Shown here: positions 16,575 through 24,936 of the stretch, piece by piece
Layout: each line of letters begins with the position of its first letter
Numbering within the stretch: the first letter of the stretch is position 1
Origin: Myxococcota bacterium
GTDB taxonomy: Bacteria > Myxococcota > Polyangia > GCA-2747355 > JAKLHH01
DNA: 44,647 nucleotides
NCBI GenBank assembly: GCA_022710245.1
Contig: JAKLHH010000001.1
Coordinates: 1 to 44,647, forward strand
Direction of reading: 5' to 3'
The notes under the pieces: model-generated
The model's input: only the letters and a program-made list of their open reading frames with translations
The model's database searches: none
What the model was told of the DNA's origin: nothing
Made by a program: the position numbers and the translations under genes

Positions 16575-17291
16575 ATGGAGCTGCTGCAGGCCGCTGACGA
16601 TCTCTGCCGCGCGCTCGAGGCCCTCCGCTTCGAGCCGCCGGTGACCCACATCTACAACCCGCTCCGCTACGCGCGCGAGCCCTACGCCGCCTACCTCAGC
16701 GCCTACGGCGCCGGGCCCAAGCGCACCGTCCTCCTCGGCATGAACCCGGGGCCGTTCGGCATGGCGCAGACCGGCGTCCCCTTCGGCGACCCGCAGGTCG
16801 TGCGCGAGTGGCTGCAGTGCGGCGGGGCGGTCGGCAAGCCGGAGCTCGAGCACCCGAAGCGTCCCGTCCTCGGCCTCGACTGCCCGCGGAGCGAGGTGAG
16901 CGGCACGCGGTTCTGGGGCGCGGTGCGCGACTTCTTCGGCACCCCCGAGCGCTTCTTCCGCCACTACTTCGTCGCCAACTACTGCCCGCTCGCGTTCCTC
17001 GAGGAGAGCGGCCGCAACCGCACGCCGGACAAGCTCCCCGTCGCTGAGCGCGAGGCGCTCTACGCCCTCTGCGACGAGCACCTGCGTCGGGTGGTGGACG
17101 CGCTGGCGCCGCGCTTCGTGATCGGGATCGGCGCCTTCGCCGCCGCGCGCGCCGCGGCCTCCCTCGAGGGGCGCGGCCTCATCCTCGGGCAGATCCTGCA
17201 CCCCAGCCCGGCGAGCCCCGCCGCCAACCAGAACTGGGCGGAGAAGGCGGCCGCCGAGCTCTCGGCGCTGGGGGTCTGCACGAGCTGCTGA
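16575..17291 (+). CDS. SMUG1-type uracil-DNA glycosylase
   Basis: A 238-residue glycosylase that removes uracil (and oxidised uracils) from DNA in base-excision repair. The catalytic motif GMNPGPFGMAQTGVPFGD lies at residues 55-72; the Asn after GM corresponds to the catalytic Asn of vertebrate SMUG1. The second motif HPSPASPAANQNW near residue 210 supplies the conserved His and the DNA-intercalating loop. Bacterial SMUG1-like enzymes are sporadic (known, for example, in Geobacter-type bacteria). It sits next to a DEDD exonuclease and two genes upstream of ligA, a loose DNA-repair grouping. Confidence 0.93.
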   Translation: MELLQAADDLCRALEALRFEPPVTHIYNPLRYAREPYAAYLSAYGAGPKRTVLLGMNPGPFGMAQTGVPFGDPQVVREWLQCGGAVGKPELEHPKRPVLGLDCPRSEVSGTRFWGAVRDFFGTPERFFRHYFVANYCPLAFLEESGRNRTPDKLPVAEREALYALCDEHLRRVVDALAPRFVIGIGAFAAARAAASLEGRGLILGQILHPSPASPAANQNWAEKAAAELSALGVCTSC

Positions 17292-17301
17292 CTCGAGGGT
17301 C

Positions 17302-17410
17302 GGTCGCGGCAGCTCCCCGCCACCGCCCGACGTGCGGGGCGCCGCGACGCCGCGATTGTTGGTCGCGGCAGCTACCCACCACCACCACCGCCCGACGTGT
17401 GGGGCGCCGC
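17302..17410. repeat. Two imperfect direct copies, about 50 bp, period 59
   Basis: A segment beginning GGTCGCGGCAGCT and ending CCCGACGTG(C/T)GGGGCGCCGC occurs at 17302-17345 and again at 17361-17410. The second copy is a few bases longer owing to extra CCA triplets. The copies fill most of the gap between the SMUG1 gene and the next gene. Confidence 0.8.
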
Positions 17411-17478
17411 TCCAAATCAGGATGGTCCCGCCGCGCGACCCGTTCTAAGCTCCGGGCTGCTCTCACGGAGACCCGCAG

Positions 17479-18777
17479 ATGACACGGTCCAGCGTCGGAT
17501 GGGTGATCACGCTCGCGCTCTCGCTGTCCCCGCTCACCACGCTCGCGCAGACCGACGACGAGCCCGGGATCGGCGGCCGCCGCCCGCAGCCCGCGCCGCG
17601 GCCCGCCGCGCCCACCCCGGTGCCAGCGCCGCCCCCGGCCGGCCCCGAGGCCGTGCCGCCCTCGCCGACCTCGCTCCCGGCCCTGGCGGAGATCCTCGCG
17701 CGTGCCCGCGCCACCTGCCGTCCCGGCGCGGCCTGCCCGGCGCTCCCCGAGCTGGTGCCGCTCCTGCTCACCGTCGACGGCGGGCCGGCCGCCGCGCAGC
17801 TCCTCGGCGAGTCCGGCGACGAGCGCGCGGTGGGGCCGCTCGCCATCGCGGCGAGCTACGGACCGCGCTCGCTGCGGCCGCTGGCGCTGCGGGCCCTCAC
17901 CGCGCTCGGACGCAAGACGAGCGCGCACGCGGCGCTCCTCCGCGTGGCGCGGAGCGATCCCGACGGCTCCCTGCGGCGCGTCGCCACGGAGGCGATGACC
18001 GGCAACCCCGAGGGCTACGTCCCGCCCGAGCTGGACGTGGTCCGGCCGCCGCCGCTCCCGTCCGCGCCGCGGCCGAGCGGGATCGACCCCGACACCACGC
18101 GGCTCATCTACGGGCCCACGGCCTATCGCCGCCCGCGCCACACCTGGGCCTGGGCCATCACCAACCTCGGCCTCTGGAACCTCGACGTCGGCATCACCGA
18201 CAAGCTGCAGGCCAGCATGACCACCATCCCGCCGGTGCTCGCGGTCGGCTTCCTGCCGCAGCTCCGCGTCGGCGGCGCGCTCTCGGAGCAGGTCTCGCTG
18301 GCGCTGCAGGTCGGCGGTGGCGTCTTCTATCCCTACTTCGCCAACGACCATGACTGGCGCGTGGGCGTCTACGGCGGTGGGCTGATCCTCACCGTGGGGA
18401 GCCCGCGCCTCCTCTTCAACGCCAGCGTCCAGGCCTACGGCGTCACCATCGCCGAGAGCCGCAACCTCTACTCCAAGCTCTACCCCTATACCAAGACCAC
18501 CGAGACCCGCTACGAGCACCACTGGGTCCTCGCCCCCAGCCTCGGCGTGAGCGGCCAGGTGGGGCGGCGGGTCAAGCTGAACCTCGAGCTCTACTGCCCC
18601 CTCGGCGATCACGACCTGAACGGGCGGGTGTGGGCCATCCTCTACGGCATCCGCATCTTCGGCGAGCGCATCTTCGGGGACGTGAGCTTCATCATCCCGG
18701 CCTACCCCGGCGCCGACGAGGTCCTGCAGTACGCGCCGATCGGGTTCCCCCTGCTGACCTTTGGCTTCTTGTGGTGA
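17479..18777 (+). CDS. Secreted/outer-membrane beta-barrel-like protein
   Basis: A 432-residue protein with a signal peptide ending near TLAQ (about residue 23). A Pro/Ala-rich linker follows (about 30-65), then a helical HEAT-like segment (about 70-175), then a C-terminal region of alternating hydrophobic and polar residues with frequent Gly, Tyr and Trp (about 215-432). The last residue is an aromatic Trp preceded by alternating Phe/Leu, as in outer-membrane beta-barrels. No enzyme motif is visible. A GGAG ribosome-binding site precedes the ATG. The stop is 14 nt before ligA, so the two may be cotranscribed, although their functions seem unrelated. Confidence 0.75.
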   Translation: MTRSSVGWVITLALSLSPLTTLAQTDDEPGIGGRRPQPAPRPAAPTPVPAPPPAGPEAVPPSPTSLPALAEILARARATCRPGAACPALPELVPLLLTVDGGPAAAQLLGESGDERAVGPLAIAASYGPRSLRPLALRALTALGRKTSAHAALLRVARSDPDGSLRRVATEAMTGNPEGYVPPELDVVRPPPLPSAPRPSGIDPDTTRLIYGPTAYRRPRHTWAWAITNLGLWNLDVGITDKLQASMTTIPPVLAVGFLPQLRVGGALSEQVSLALQVGGGVFYPYFANDHDWRVGVYGGGLILTVGSPRLLFNASVQAYGVTIAESRNLYSKLYPYTKTTETRYEHHWVLAPSLGVSGQVGRRVKLNLELYCPLGDHDLNGRVWAILYGIRIFGERIFGDVSFIIPAYPGADEVLQYAPIGFPLLTFGFLW

Positions 18778-18791
18778 GAGAGGAGTCATCC

Positions 18792-20807
18792 ATGGCCAAG
18801 TCGACGACGACCAAGCCGAGCAAGCCCGCGAAGACCTACTCCGAGGAGCAGCTCCAGGCGCTCTCGGCCCCGCAGCTGGAGGCGGAGGTCCGCCACCACA
18901 ACCAGCTCTACTGGGACAAGAACGCGCCCGAGATCTCCGACTACGACTACGACCGCCTGGTGAACCGGCTGAAGGCGCTGCGCCCGGACTCGACGGTGCT
19001 CGACGAGCTGGGCCCCTCCGAGGAGGCGCCGGCCGGCGCGTCGGTGACGCACGCGGCGCCGATGCTCTCCCTCGACAAGTGCTACAGCGACGACGACCTC
19101 CACTCCTGGGCGGAGAAGTTCCAGGGCGAGGTGATGGTGATGCCGAAGATGGACGGCATCGCCTGCAGCATCCGCTACGACGAGCGCGGGCGGCTGACGC
19201 TCGCCGCCACCCGCGGCAGCGGCACCGTCGGCGAGGACATCACGCAGAACGCGAAGACCATCGCCGACATCCCGGCGAAGATCAGCGCCGGCCCGCTGGA
19301 GGCGCGGGGCGAGATCTACATGAGGCTCTCGGTCTTCGCCGGCTTCGCCGACCAGTTCTCCAACCCGCGCAACCTGGCGGCGGGGGCGATCAAGCACAAG
19401 GACGCCTCGCGCTGCCGCGCCTACCAGCTCTCCTTCGGGGCCTACGACCTGCTCGACGGGGCCGTCACCAGCGAGGCGGAGAAGATGAAGCGGCTGGGCG
19501 AGCTCGGCTTCGCGCCCGTCACCTTCGAGCTGGTGAAGAAGAGCGAGCTCCGCGAGGCCTACGAGCGCTTCGCCGGGCGCCGCAGTCAGCTCGACTTCGA
19601 GATCGACGGGGTCGTCTTCAAGGCGAACCGCCTCGACGAGCAGAAGCGCCTCGGCGCCACCGCGCACCACCCGCGCTACGCGATGGCCTACAAGTTCCAG
19701 GGCGACTCGGGCTCGACCACGCTCGAGGGGGTGGAGTGGAGCGTGGCGCGCTCGGGGGCGATCACGCCCGTCGCGCTGATCGCGCCGGTGACCCTCTCCG
19801 GCGCGGAGGTCCGGCGCGCGTCGCTGCACCACGCCGGCTTCATCTCCAAGCTCGGGCTGCTGCACCAGCCGCCGGGGGCCAAGCTCCTCGTCACGCGGCG
19901 AGGCGGGGTGATCCCGAAGGTGGAGTTCGTCGCCGAGCCGGCGCCGCCGGCGGGCAAGGACGTGAAGACGATCGAGCTCCCCACCAGCTGCCCCTCCTGC
20001 GGCGGCCCGGTGAGGCAGCAGAACGACTTCCTCTACTGCGCCAGGCCCGAGAGCTGCCGGGCCGCGATGATCTCCACGGTCGCGCACTACTGCACCGCCC
20101 TCGACATCCTCGGCTTCGGCGACAAGCTCCTCGCCTCGGCCTACGACGCGGGCGCGCTGAAGAGCCCGGCCGATCTCTACACGCTCACCGAGGAGAAGCT
20201 CCTCGGCCTCGAGCGCGTGGGGCCGAAGCTCGCGGCGAAGCTGATCAAGGAGATCGCGGACCGACGGCAGATCCGCCTCTCGGTCTTCCTCCGCGCGCTC
20301 GGCATCGACGACCTCGGGCGGCACGTCGCCGAGATCCTCGAGGAGCACTGCGGCGAGCTCGACAAGGTCCGCCGCATCACGGTGGAGGAGCTCTCCAGCA
20401 TCCACACCATCGGCACCGAGACCGCGCAGTCGGTCGTCAAGGGCCTCAAGGACCGGGGCAAGCTGATCGACGCGCTGCTCAAGCACGTCACCCTCGGCGC
20501 AGCGGCCAGGGCGAAGGGCGGCGCCGCCGCGGCCGGCGACGAGGCCGAGGGCGGGGGGGCGCTGGCCGGGAAGAGCTTCGTCTTCACGGGCACCCTGACG
20601 GCCTTCGACCGCAAGACCGCGCAGAAGAAGGTGGAGGCGCTGGGGGGCACGGCGCCGAGCGGCGTCACCAAGGACCTCAGCTACCTCGTGGTCGGCCCCG
20701 AGGAGCGCAAGAGCAGCAAGCTGGTCAAGGCGGAGAAGTACGTGGCCGAGGGCGCCGCGCTGAAGATCATCAGCGAGCAGGACTTCCTGAGGATGATCGG
20801 CGAGTAG
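18792..20807 (+). CDS. ligA: NAD-dependent DNA ligase LigA
   Basis: A 671-residue ligase, normal length, that seals nicks in replication and repair using NAD+. The Ia and adenylation domains come first (DKNAPEISDYDYD near residue 43), with the adenylated Lys at about 119 in PKMDGIAC. The OB fold follows, then the four-Cys zinc finger (about residues 399-424, CPSCGG and CARPESC), helix-hairpin-helix repeats and a C-terminal BRCT domain (about 590-665, SFVFTGTLTAFDRKTAQ). The start has GAGAGGAG upstream. A Lys/Thr/Ser-rich tail of about 15 residues precedes the first domain. A second housekeeping ligA elsewhere cannot be excluded. Confidence 0.95.
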   Translation: MAKSTTTKPSKPAKTYSEEQLQALSAPQLEAEVRHHNQLYWDKNAPEISDYDYDRLVNRLKALRPDSTVLDELGPSEEAPAGASVTHAAPMLSLDKCYSDDDLHSWAEKFQGEVMVMPKMDGIACSIRYDERGRLTLAATRGSGTVGEDITQNAKTIADIPAKISAGPLEARGEIYMRLSVFAGFADQFSNPRNLAAGAIKHKDASRCRAYQLSFGAYDLLDGAVTSEAEKMKRLGELGFAPVTFELVKKSELREAYERFAGRRSQLDFEIDGVVFKANRLDEQKRLGATAHHPRYAMAYKFQGDSGSTTLEGVEWSVARSGAITPVALIAPVTLSGAEVRRASLHHAGFISKLGLLHQPPGAKLLVTRRGGVIPKVEFVAEPAPPAGKDVKTIELPTSCPSCGGPVRQQNDFLYCARPESCRAAMISTVAHYCTALDILGFGDKLLASAYDAGALKSPADLYTLTEEKLLGLERVGPKLAAKLIKEIADRRQIRLSVFLRALGIDDLGRHVAEILEEHCGELDKVRRITVEELSSIHTIGTETAQSVVKGLKDRGKLIDALLKHVTLGAAARAKGGAAAAGDEAEGGGALAGKSFVFTGTLTAFDRKTAQKKVEALGGTAPSGVTKDLSYLVVGPEERKSSKLVKAEKYVAEGAALKIISEQDFLRMIGE

Positions 20808-20983
20808 CCTCCCCCGCCCCTCCGGGCCCGTTCCTCCTCTCTCTCTCTTGCCCGTCCCAACCGCGCCTCCCTGCGCGGAACTGCCTCTCCCGGGACCAGT
20901 CCCCAAACGTGCTGTAATTCACTATTTAGTGCCTTCTCGAGTCATCTCCCTCGGAAATGTGACGCCCACTCGGATCTGACCCG

Positions 20984-21012
20984 TTGACAACCTCCGCCCG
21001 CGGCGCCATACT
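20984..21012 (+). promoter_or_regulatory. Promoter of receiver gene 1 (TTGACA-17-CATACT)
   Basis: A perfect -35 TTGACA at 20984-20989 is followed, after exactly 17 bp, by a -10 CATACT at 21007-21012. It directs transcription into the receiver gene starting at 21075. A Rex-type operator lies 6 bp downstream. Upstream, CACTATTTAGTG (20920-20931) is a separate perfect palindrome of unknown role. Confidence 0.8.
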
Positions 21013-21018
21013 CGAATC

Positions 21019-21032
21019 GTGAATTAGTTCAC
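21019..21032. promoter_or_regulatory. Rex operator upstream of receiver gene 1
   Basis: GTGAA-TTAG-TTCAC matches the core of the established Rex consensus (TTGTGAA-N4-TTCACAA). It begins 6 bp after the -10 box, so a bound repressor would cover the transcription start. Rex itself is encoded 0.5 kb downstream. Confidence 0.85.
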
Positions 21033-21074
21033 TTTTCATCGGCCGGACCGGTTGCCGGCCGGGGAGGCGCTCCG

Positions 21075-21479
21075 ATGACCCAGCAAGACACCGTGCTCCT
21101 CGTCGACGACGACCTCGACTTCGTCGAGGTCAACCGCTCTGCGCTGGAGGCGGCCGGCTACAAGGTGATCACCGCCCACGACGGAGAGGAGGGCCTGCGG
21201 CTCGCCCGCGGGAACCCGATCAAGGTGGCCGTGATCGACGTGATGATGAAGACCCCGGACGAGGGCTTCGTCCTCGCGCGCCAGCTCCGCGGCGACGAGC
21301 GCACCAGGCAGATCCCGCTCCTGATGCTCACCTCGGTCAACGAGGAGCACCGCAAGCAGGGGCTCCTCACCTTCTCCGAGCGTGACCGCGACGAGGCCTA
21401 CCTCCCCGTGGACCGCTTCATCGACAAGCCGGTGCCGCCCAAGCGCCTGGTCGAGCTGGTCCGCGAGACGCTCGCCTGA
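21075..21479 (+). CDS. Stand-alone receiver-domain response regulator 1
   Basis: A 134-residue CheY-like protein with no output domain. The acidic pocket is Asp11-Asp12-Asp13, the phospho-acceptor Asp55 (VIDVMM), with Thr86 and Lys118. It differs from ordinary receivers: the loop after Asp55 reads MMKTPDEGF rather than the usual MPxMDG, one residue longer and without the proline, and the segment between Thr86 and Lys118 is about ten residues longer than usual. The same two traits occur in the receivers at 22234-22674 and 31174-31626. Likely partners are the histidine kinases of this island. Transcribed from its own promoter with a Rex operator; GGGGAGG precedes the start. Confidence 0.92.
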   Translation: MTQQDTVLLVDDDLDFVEVNRSALEAAGYKVITAHDGEEGLRLARGNPIKVAVIDVMMKTPDEGFVLARQLRGDERTRQIPLLMLTSVNEEHRKQGLLTFSERDRDEAYLPVDRFIDKPVPPKRLVELVRETLA

Positions 21480-21506
21480 CGGCGCATGTCGGGACCCCCG
21501 CCTCTC

Positions 21507-21538
21507 CGCCCCTCCCGCCTCCCTGGCCGGGAGGGGCG
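21507..21538. terminator. Hairpin between convergent receiver 1 and rex genes
   Basis: An 11-bp perfect stem CGCCCCTCCCG (21507-21517) / CGGGAGGGGCG (21528-21538) with a 10-nt loop lies between the two converging stops. There is no T-tract, so it may act as a bidirectional block or simply protect the 3' ends. Confidence 0.55.
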
Positions 21539-21544
21539 CGGCGC

Positions 21545-22234
21545 TCAGACCCGCAGCTCGGCGCCCTCGGCCTTGCTCAGCTGGTGGAGGAACTGCGCCA
21601 GCCCCAGCGCGAGGTTCTCGTTGCGCACGACGACCCCGGCGGGGACGCGGAGGTCGACCGGCGCGAAGTTCCAGATCCCGCGGATGCCCTGCCCCACCAG
21701 CCAGTCGGCCAGCTCCTGGGCGGCCGAGGCGGGCGCGGTGAGGACGGCGATCCTGACGCCGAAGATCTGGATCACGCTCTTGCACTTCTCCATCGGCAGG
21801 ATGACATGATCGCCGATCGACTGCCCGACGCGAGAGTAGTCCGCGTCGAAGACCCCGCTGATCTTCAGGCCGAAGCGCCCGAACCCGCCGTAGCGGGCGA
21901 TGGCGCTGCCCAGGCTCCCCGCGCCGATCAGCACCGCGTCCTTGCGCTGCTCGAGGCCGAGCACCTGATCGAGCCGGCTGATCACGTCCCCGATGAAGTA
22001 GCCCACCTTGGGCCGGCCCGAGATCTCGGCCGAGGCCATGTCCTTGCGGACCATGGTCGCGTCGACGCCGACCAGCTCGGCGAGCTCAGCCGAGGAGATG
22101 TAGCTCTGCCCGGCCGCGCCGGCGCGGCTGGTGATCTGGTGGTAGCGGGCGAGGCGCTCGATCACCGCTCGCGGCAGGGGCGCCTCGCCGGCCCGCCGCG
22201 TCCTCCCGGTGCCCTTCCGCGACCGGACGACCAT
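21545..22234 (-). CDS. rex: Redox-sensing transcriptional repressor Rex
   Basis: A 229-residue Rex protein, the NADH/NAD+-responsive repressor. The N-terminal winged helix (about residues 20-95) contains the family pattern ISSAELAELVGVDATMVRKD, followed by KVGYFIGDV. The Rossmann domain has GAGSLGSAIARYGGF (dinucleotide binding) and the GVFDAD strand end. The C-terminal helix for domain swapping is present. In characterised Rex proteins NADH binding releases DNA. The gene overlaps the preceding receiver by one base (TGATG) and shares its promoter, which carries a Rex operator, so rex is probably autoregulated. Three further operators lie at other promoters in this window. Confidence 0.95.
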   Translation of the reverse strand: MVVRSRKGTGRTRRAGEAPLPRAVIERLARYHQITSRAGAAGQSYISSAELAELVGVDATMVRKDMASAEISGRPKVGYFIGDVISRLDQVLGLEQRKDAVLIGAGSLGSAIARYGGFGRFGLKISGVFDADYSRVGQSIGDHVILPMEKCKSVIQIFGVRIAVLTAPASAAQELADWLVGQGIRGIWNFAPVDLRVPAGVVVRNENLALGLAQFLHQLSKAEGAELRV

Positions 22235-22674
22235 CAGGGCGCCTTGCGTGAGAGCACGTCGCAGATGGTGGGGACCAGGCAGTCCGCGGGCAGCGGCTTC
22301 TCGAGGAAGCGGTCGACCGGGAGCCAGGTGTCATCGCGATCCCGGTCGGAGAAGGTGAAGAGCCCCTTGGCCCTGTTGATCTCGTTGATCGAGGTGAGCA
22401 TCAGCAGGGGGATCTCCTTGGTGCGCGCGTCGCGCCGCAGCTTGCGCGCGAGCTGGAAGCCCGCGTCCGGCGTGTCCATGATCACGTCGAGGACGGCCAG
22501 GTCCACGCGCCCCTCCATCGCCTTCTTCAGCCCCTCCTCGCCGCTCTCGGCGGTGACCACCTCGAAGCCGGCCTCCTCCAGCGCGGTCCGGTTCACCTCG
22601 AGAAAATCCACGTCATCGTCCACCAGCAGGATCCGCGGAGTCGCCTTGCTCGCCCCCGCCTCGCTCGTCGTCAT
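22234..22674 (-). CDS. Stand-alone receiver-domain response regulator 2
   Basis: A 146-residue receiver with Asp19-Asp20-Asp21, phospho-acceptor Asp63 (VLDVIM), Thr94 and Lys127. It is a close paralogue of receiver 1, sharing PLLMLTS-x-NE, the TFS-x-RDRD block and LPVDRF-x-x-KP. It has the same long loop (IMDTPDAGF) after the acceptor Asp. There is no DNA-binding or enzymatic output domain, so it must act by protein contact or as a phosphate sink or relay. It is first in an operon with rex. The mRNA leader is only about 28 nt, with AAGGGAG before the start. Confidence 0.92.
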   Translation of the reverse strand: MTTSEAGASKATPRILLVDDDVDFLEVNRTALEEAGFEVVTAESGEEGLKKAMEGRVDLAVLDVIMDTPDAGFQLARKLRRDARTKEIPLLMLTSINEINRAKGLFTFSDRDRDDTWLPVDRFLEKPLPADCLVPTICDVLSRKAP

Positions 22675-22691
22675 GGCACCAGCTCCCTTCA

Positions 22692-22705
22692 GTGAATTCT
22701 TTCAC
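22692..22705. promoter_or_regulatory. Rex operator upstream of receiver 2-rex (autoregulation)
   Basis: GTGAA-TTCT-TTCAC, flanked by A and T. On the reverse strand it starts 3 bp after the -10 box and should overlap the start point. It is also about 130 bp upstream of the divergent hydrogenase-like kinase gene and could influence that promoter too. Confidence 0.85.
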
Positions 22706-22708
22706 TAT

Positions 22709-22736
22709 AGGATACTCGGCGGACGCGCGCTGTCAA
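22709..22736 (-). promoter_or_regulatory. Promoter of receiver 2-rex operon (TTGACA-16-TATCCT)
   Basis: On the reverse strand a perfect TTGACA (22731-22736) is separated by 16 bp from TATCCT (22709-22714). A weaker forward-strand pair, TTCAGT (22688-22693) and GATACT (22711-22716) with 17-bp spacing, might serve the divergent kinase gene. It would place the operator inside its spacer; that second assignment is tentative. Confidence 0.7.
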
Positions 22737-22833
22737 TCCTTACCCGATCGGGCGAGGCTGGGGCTGGCGGAGCCAGGGGCGCGCGCTACACTCACAGCGA
22801 GCTCGCCCGCTCGAGCACGCCCGAGGTTTGCTG

Positions 22834-24936
22834 ATGGACCCCGTCATCACCACGCTCCGCGACCGCTGCCGCCGGTGCTACGCCTGCGTCCGCCACTGCC
22901 CGACCAAGGCGATCCGTGTCCGCGACGGCCAGGCCGAGGTGATCGTCGAGCGCTGCGTGGCCTGCGGCCGCTGCGTCGGGGTCTGCTCGCAGGGCGCCAA
23001 GCAGGTGGTCCGCCGCGGAGGGCTCGAGGAGCTCTTCGCCGCGGCGCCCGGCAAGGTCCTCGCCATGATCGCCCCCTCCTTCCCCGCGGCCTTCACCGAG
23101 TGGCGCCCGGGGCAGGTCGTCGCCGCGCTCCGCCGCCTCGGCTTCGCCGCGGTGCACGAGGTGGCCTTCGGCGCTGACCTGGTGAGCCGCGCCTACCAGG
23201 AGCTCCACGCCGCCGCGCCGGATCGGCTCCTCATCACCACGCCCTGCCCGGCCGCCTACGGCTTCATCCAGAAGTACGCCGTCGAGCTCCTCCCCCACCT
23301 GGCGCCGGTGCTCTCGCCGATGGCGGCGCTCGGTCGCCTGCTGAAGGAGCAGCTCCGGCCCGGCTGCCACACCGTCTTCCTCGGCCCCTGCACCGCCAAG
23401 CTGCGCGAGAGCCGCGAGGAGGCCGTGGCGCCGTGGGTCGACCTGGCGTTCACCTTCCCCGAGCTCTGCGACCTCCTCGCTCAGCGCGGCATCGACCCGG
23501 GTCGCCTCGAGGACGAGGAGCTCGACGGGCCTCACTCGCTCCTCGGCGGAGTCTACCCGGTGCCCGGCGGGCTCCTGCGCGCCGCCGAGCTCCCCTGCGA
23601 CCTCCTCGACAGCGAGGTCGCCACGGTGGTCGGGCGCGACTCCTTCACGGACACGGTGGAGCGGCTGCGGCAGAAGCTGCAGACCAACGGCATCGCCAAG
23701 ATGGAGGCCCGCTTCTTCGACGTCCTCTTCTGCAAGGGCTGCATCGGCGGGCCAGGCATGCCCCGCTCCGAGAGCCTGATCATGAAGAAGCAGCGGATCA
23801 CGCGCTACCTGCGCGAGCGGCGGGAGCGTCCGACCCGCGAGGCCTGGGAGCGCGCGATGACGGTCTACACCGAGCTCGCGCTCGACCGCGACTTTCACCC
23901 CGATCCGCAGCCGCGCTCGCTCCACACCGAGGAGGAGATCCGCGAGGTGCTCGCGCAGACCGGCAAGCGCTTCCCGCGGGACGAGCTCAACTGCGGCGCC
24001 TGCGGCTACCACACCTGCCGCGAGAAGGCGGTGGCCGTCCTCGAGCGGATCGCCGAGCAGGAGATGTGCCTGCCCTACCTGATCGAGCAGCTGCAGGCCA
24101 ACATCGAGAAGCTGAACCAATCGCACGACGAGCTGCAGGACGCGCACACGCAGCTCCTGCGCGCCGAGCGCCTCGCCTCCATGGGACAGCTCGCGGCGGG
24201 GATCGCCCACGAGCTCAACAACCCCCTCGGCACCATCCTGATCTACGCGCACCTGCTGCAGGAGGCGGCCGCCGCCGGGGGCAGCGAGGGGAGCCACGGG
24301 CAGATCGGCGAGGACGCTGGCATGATCCTGCGCGAGGCGACGCGCTGCCGTGGGATCGTCTCGGGCCTCCTCGACTTCGCCCGCCAGAACAAGGTCTCCC
24401 GCCAGCCGGTCGCCGTGCGCGCGCTCCTCGACGAGGCGGTGGCGCTGGTGCGGGTGCAGCTCGAGGACCCGCGCTATTCCTTCCAGGTCAGCGCCGCGTC
24501 CGAGCTCCCCGAGGCCAGCCTCGATCTCGATCAGATGAAGCAGGTGCTGGTGAACCTGATCCGGAACGCGGTGGAGGCGATGCCCGCGGGGGGCAGCGTC
24601 CTGGTCGAGGCCGAGCACCGGGGCGCCTCGGGCGAGCTGGTGCTGCGCGTGAGCGACACGGGCCCCGGCATCCCGGCCGAGCACATGCACAAGCTCTTCA
24701 GCCCGTTCTTCACGACGAAGCCCGTCGGCAAGGGGACCGGGCTCGGGCTGCCGATCTGCTACGGGATCGTGAAGATGCACCGCGGCGCCATCAGCGCGCG
24801 CAACAACGCGCCGGCAGGGCCGGGAGCGACGTTCGAGATCACCCTGCCGCTGCATGCACCTGCGGCGGCGGCCGCCGTGAGCTCGTCGCTCGTCGGGGCG
24901 GGCATTCTGAATGGGGCGTCGTCCTCGGAGACGTAG
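22834..24936 (+). CDS. Histidine kinase with [FeFe]-hydrogenase-like sensor domain (HydS-like)
   Basis: A 700-residue fusion. Residues 12-51 hold two ferredoxin-type [4Fe-4S] motifs (Cys12/15/18/22 and 41/44/47/51). Residues about 75-320 form an [FeFe]-hydrogenase H-domain with altered loops: TPCPAAY instead of TSCCPxW (Cys138), GPCTAK instead of MPCxxK (Cys186) and FCKGCIGGPG (Cys300, Cys303). All four H-cluster cysteines are kept. A further four-Cys cluster motif follows (387/390/395/412, CGACGYHTC), then a coiled helix and a complete kinase core: phospho-acceptor His459 (AHELNNP), N-box NLIRNAVEAM, DTGPGIP and GTGLGLP. It probably senses H2 or redox state and phosphorylates the nearby receivers. 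The start ATG has GAGG nine bases upstream. There are no membrane segments, so it is cytoplasmic. Confidence 0.92.
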   Translation: MDPVITTLRDRCRRCYACVRHCPTKAIRVRDGQAEVIVERCVACGRCVGVCSQGAKQVVRRGGLEELFAAAPGKVLAMIAPSFPAAFTEWRPGQVVAALRRLGFAAVHEVAFGADLVSRAYQELHAAAPDRLLITTPCPAAYGFIQKYAVELLPHLAPVLSPMAALGRLLKEQLRPGCHTVFLGPCTAKLRESREEAVAPWVDLAFTFPELCDLLAQRGIDPGRLEDEELDGPHSLLGGVYPVPGGLLRAAELPCDLLDSEVATVVGRDSFTDTVERLRQKLQTNGIAKMEARFFDVLFCKGCIGGPGMPRSESLIMKKQRITRYLRERRERPTREAWERAMTVYTELALDRDFHPDPQPRSLHTEEEIREVLAQTGKRFPRDELNCGACGYHTCREKAVAVLERIAEQEMCLPYLIEQLQANIEKLNQSHDELQDAHTQLLRAERLASMGQLAAGIAHELNNPLGTILIYAHLLQEAAAAGGSEGSHGQIGEDAGMILREATRCRGIVSGLLDFARQNKVSRQPVAVRALLDEAVALVRVQLEDPRYSFQVSAASELPEASLDLDQMKQVLVNLIRNAVEAMPAGGSVLVEAEHRGASGELVLRVSDTGPGIPAEHMHKLFSPFFTTKPVGKGTGLGLPICYGIVKMHRGAISARNNAPAGPGATFEITLPLHAPAAAAAVSSSLVGAGILNGASSSET

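Noticed and set aside
20920..20931. CACTATTTAGTG palindrome as a Rex site
   Set aside because: It lacks the GTGAA-N4-TTCAC layout and lies upstream of the -35 box; it may bind something else.
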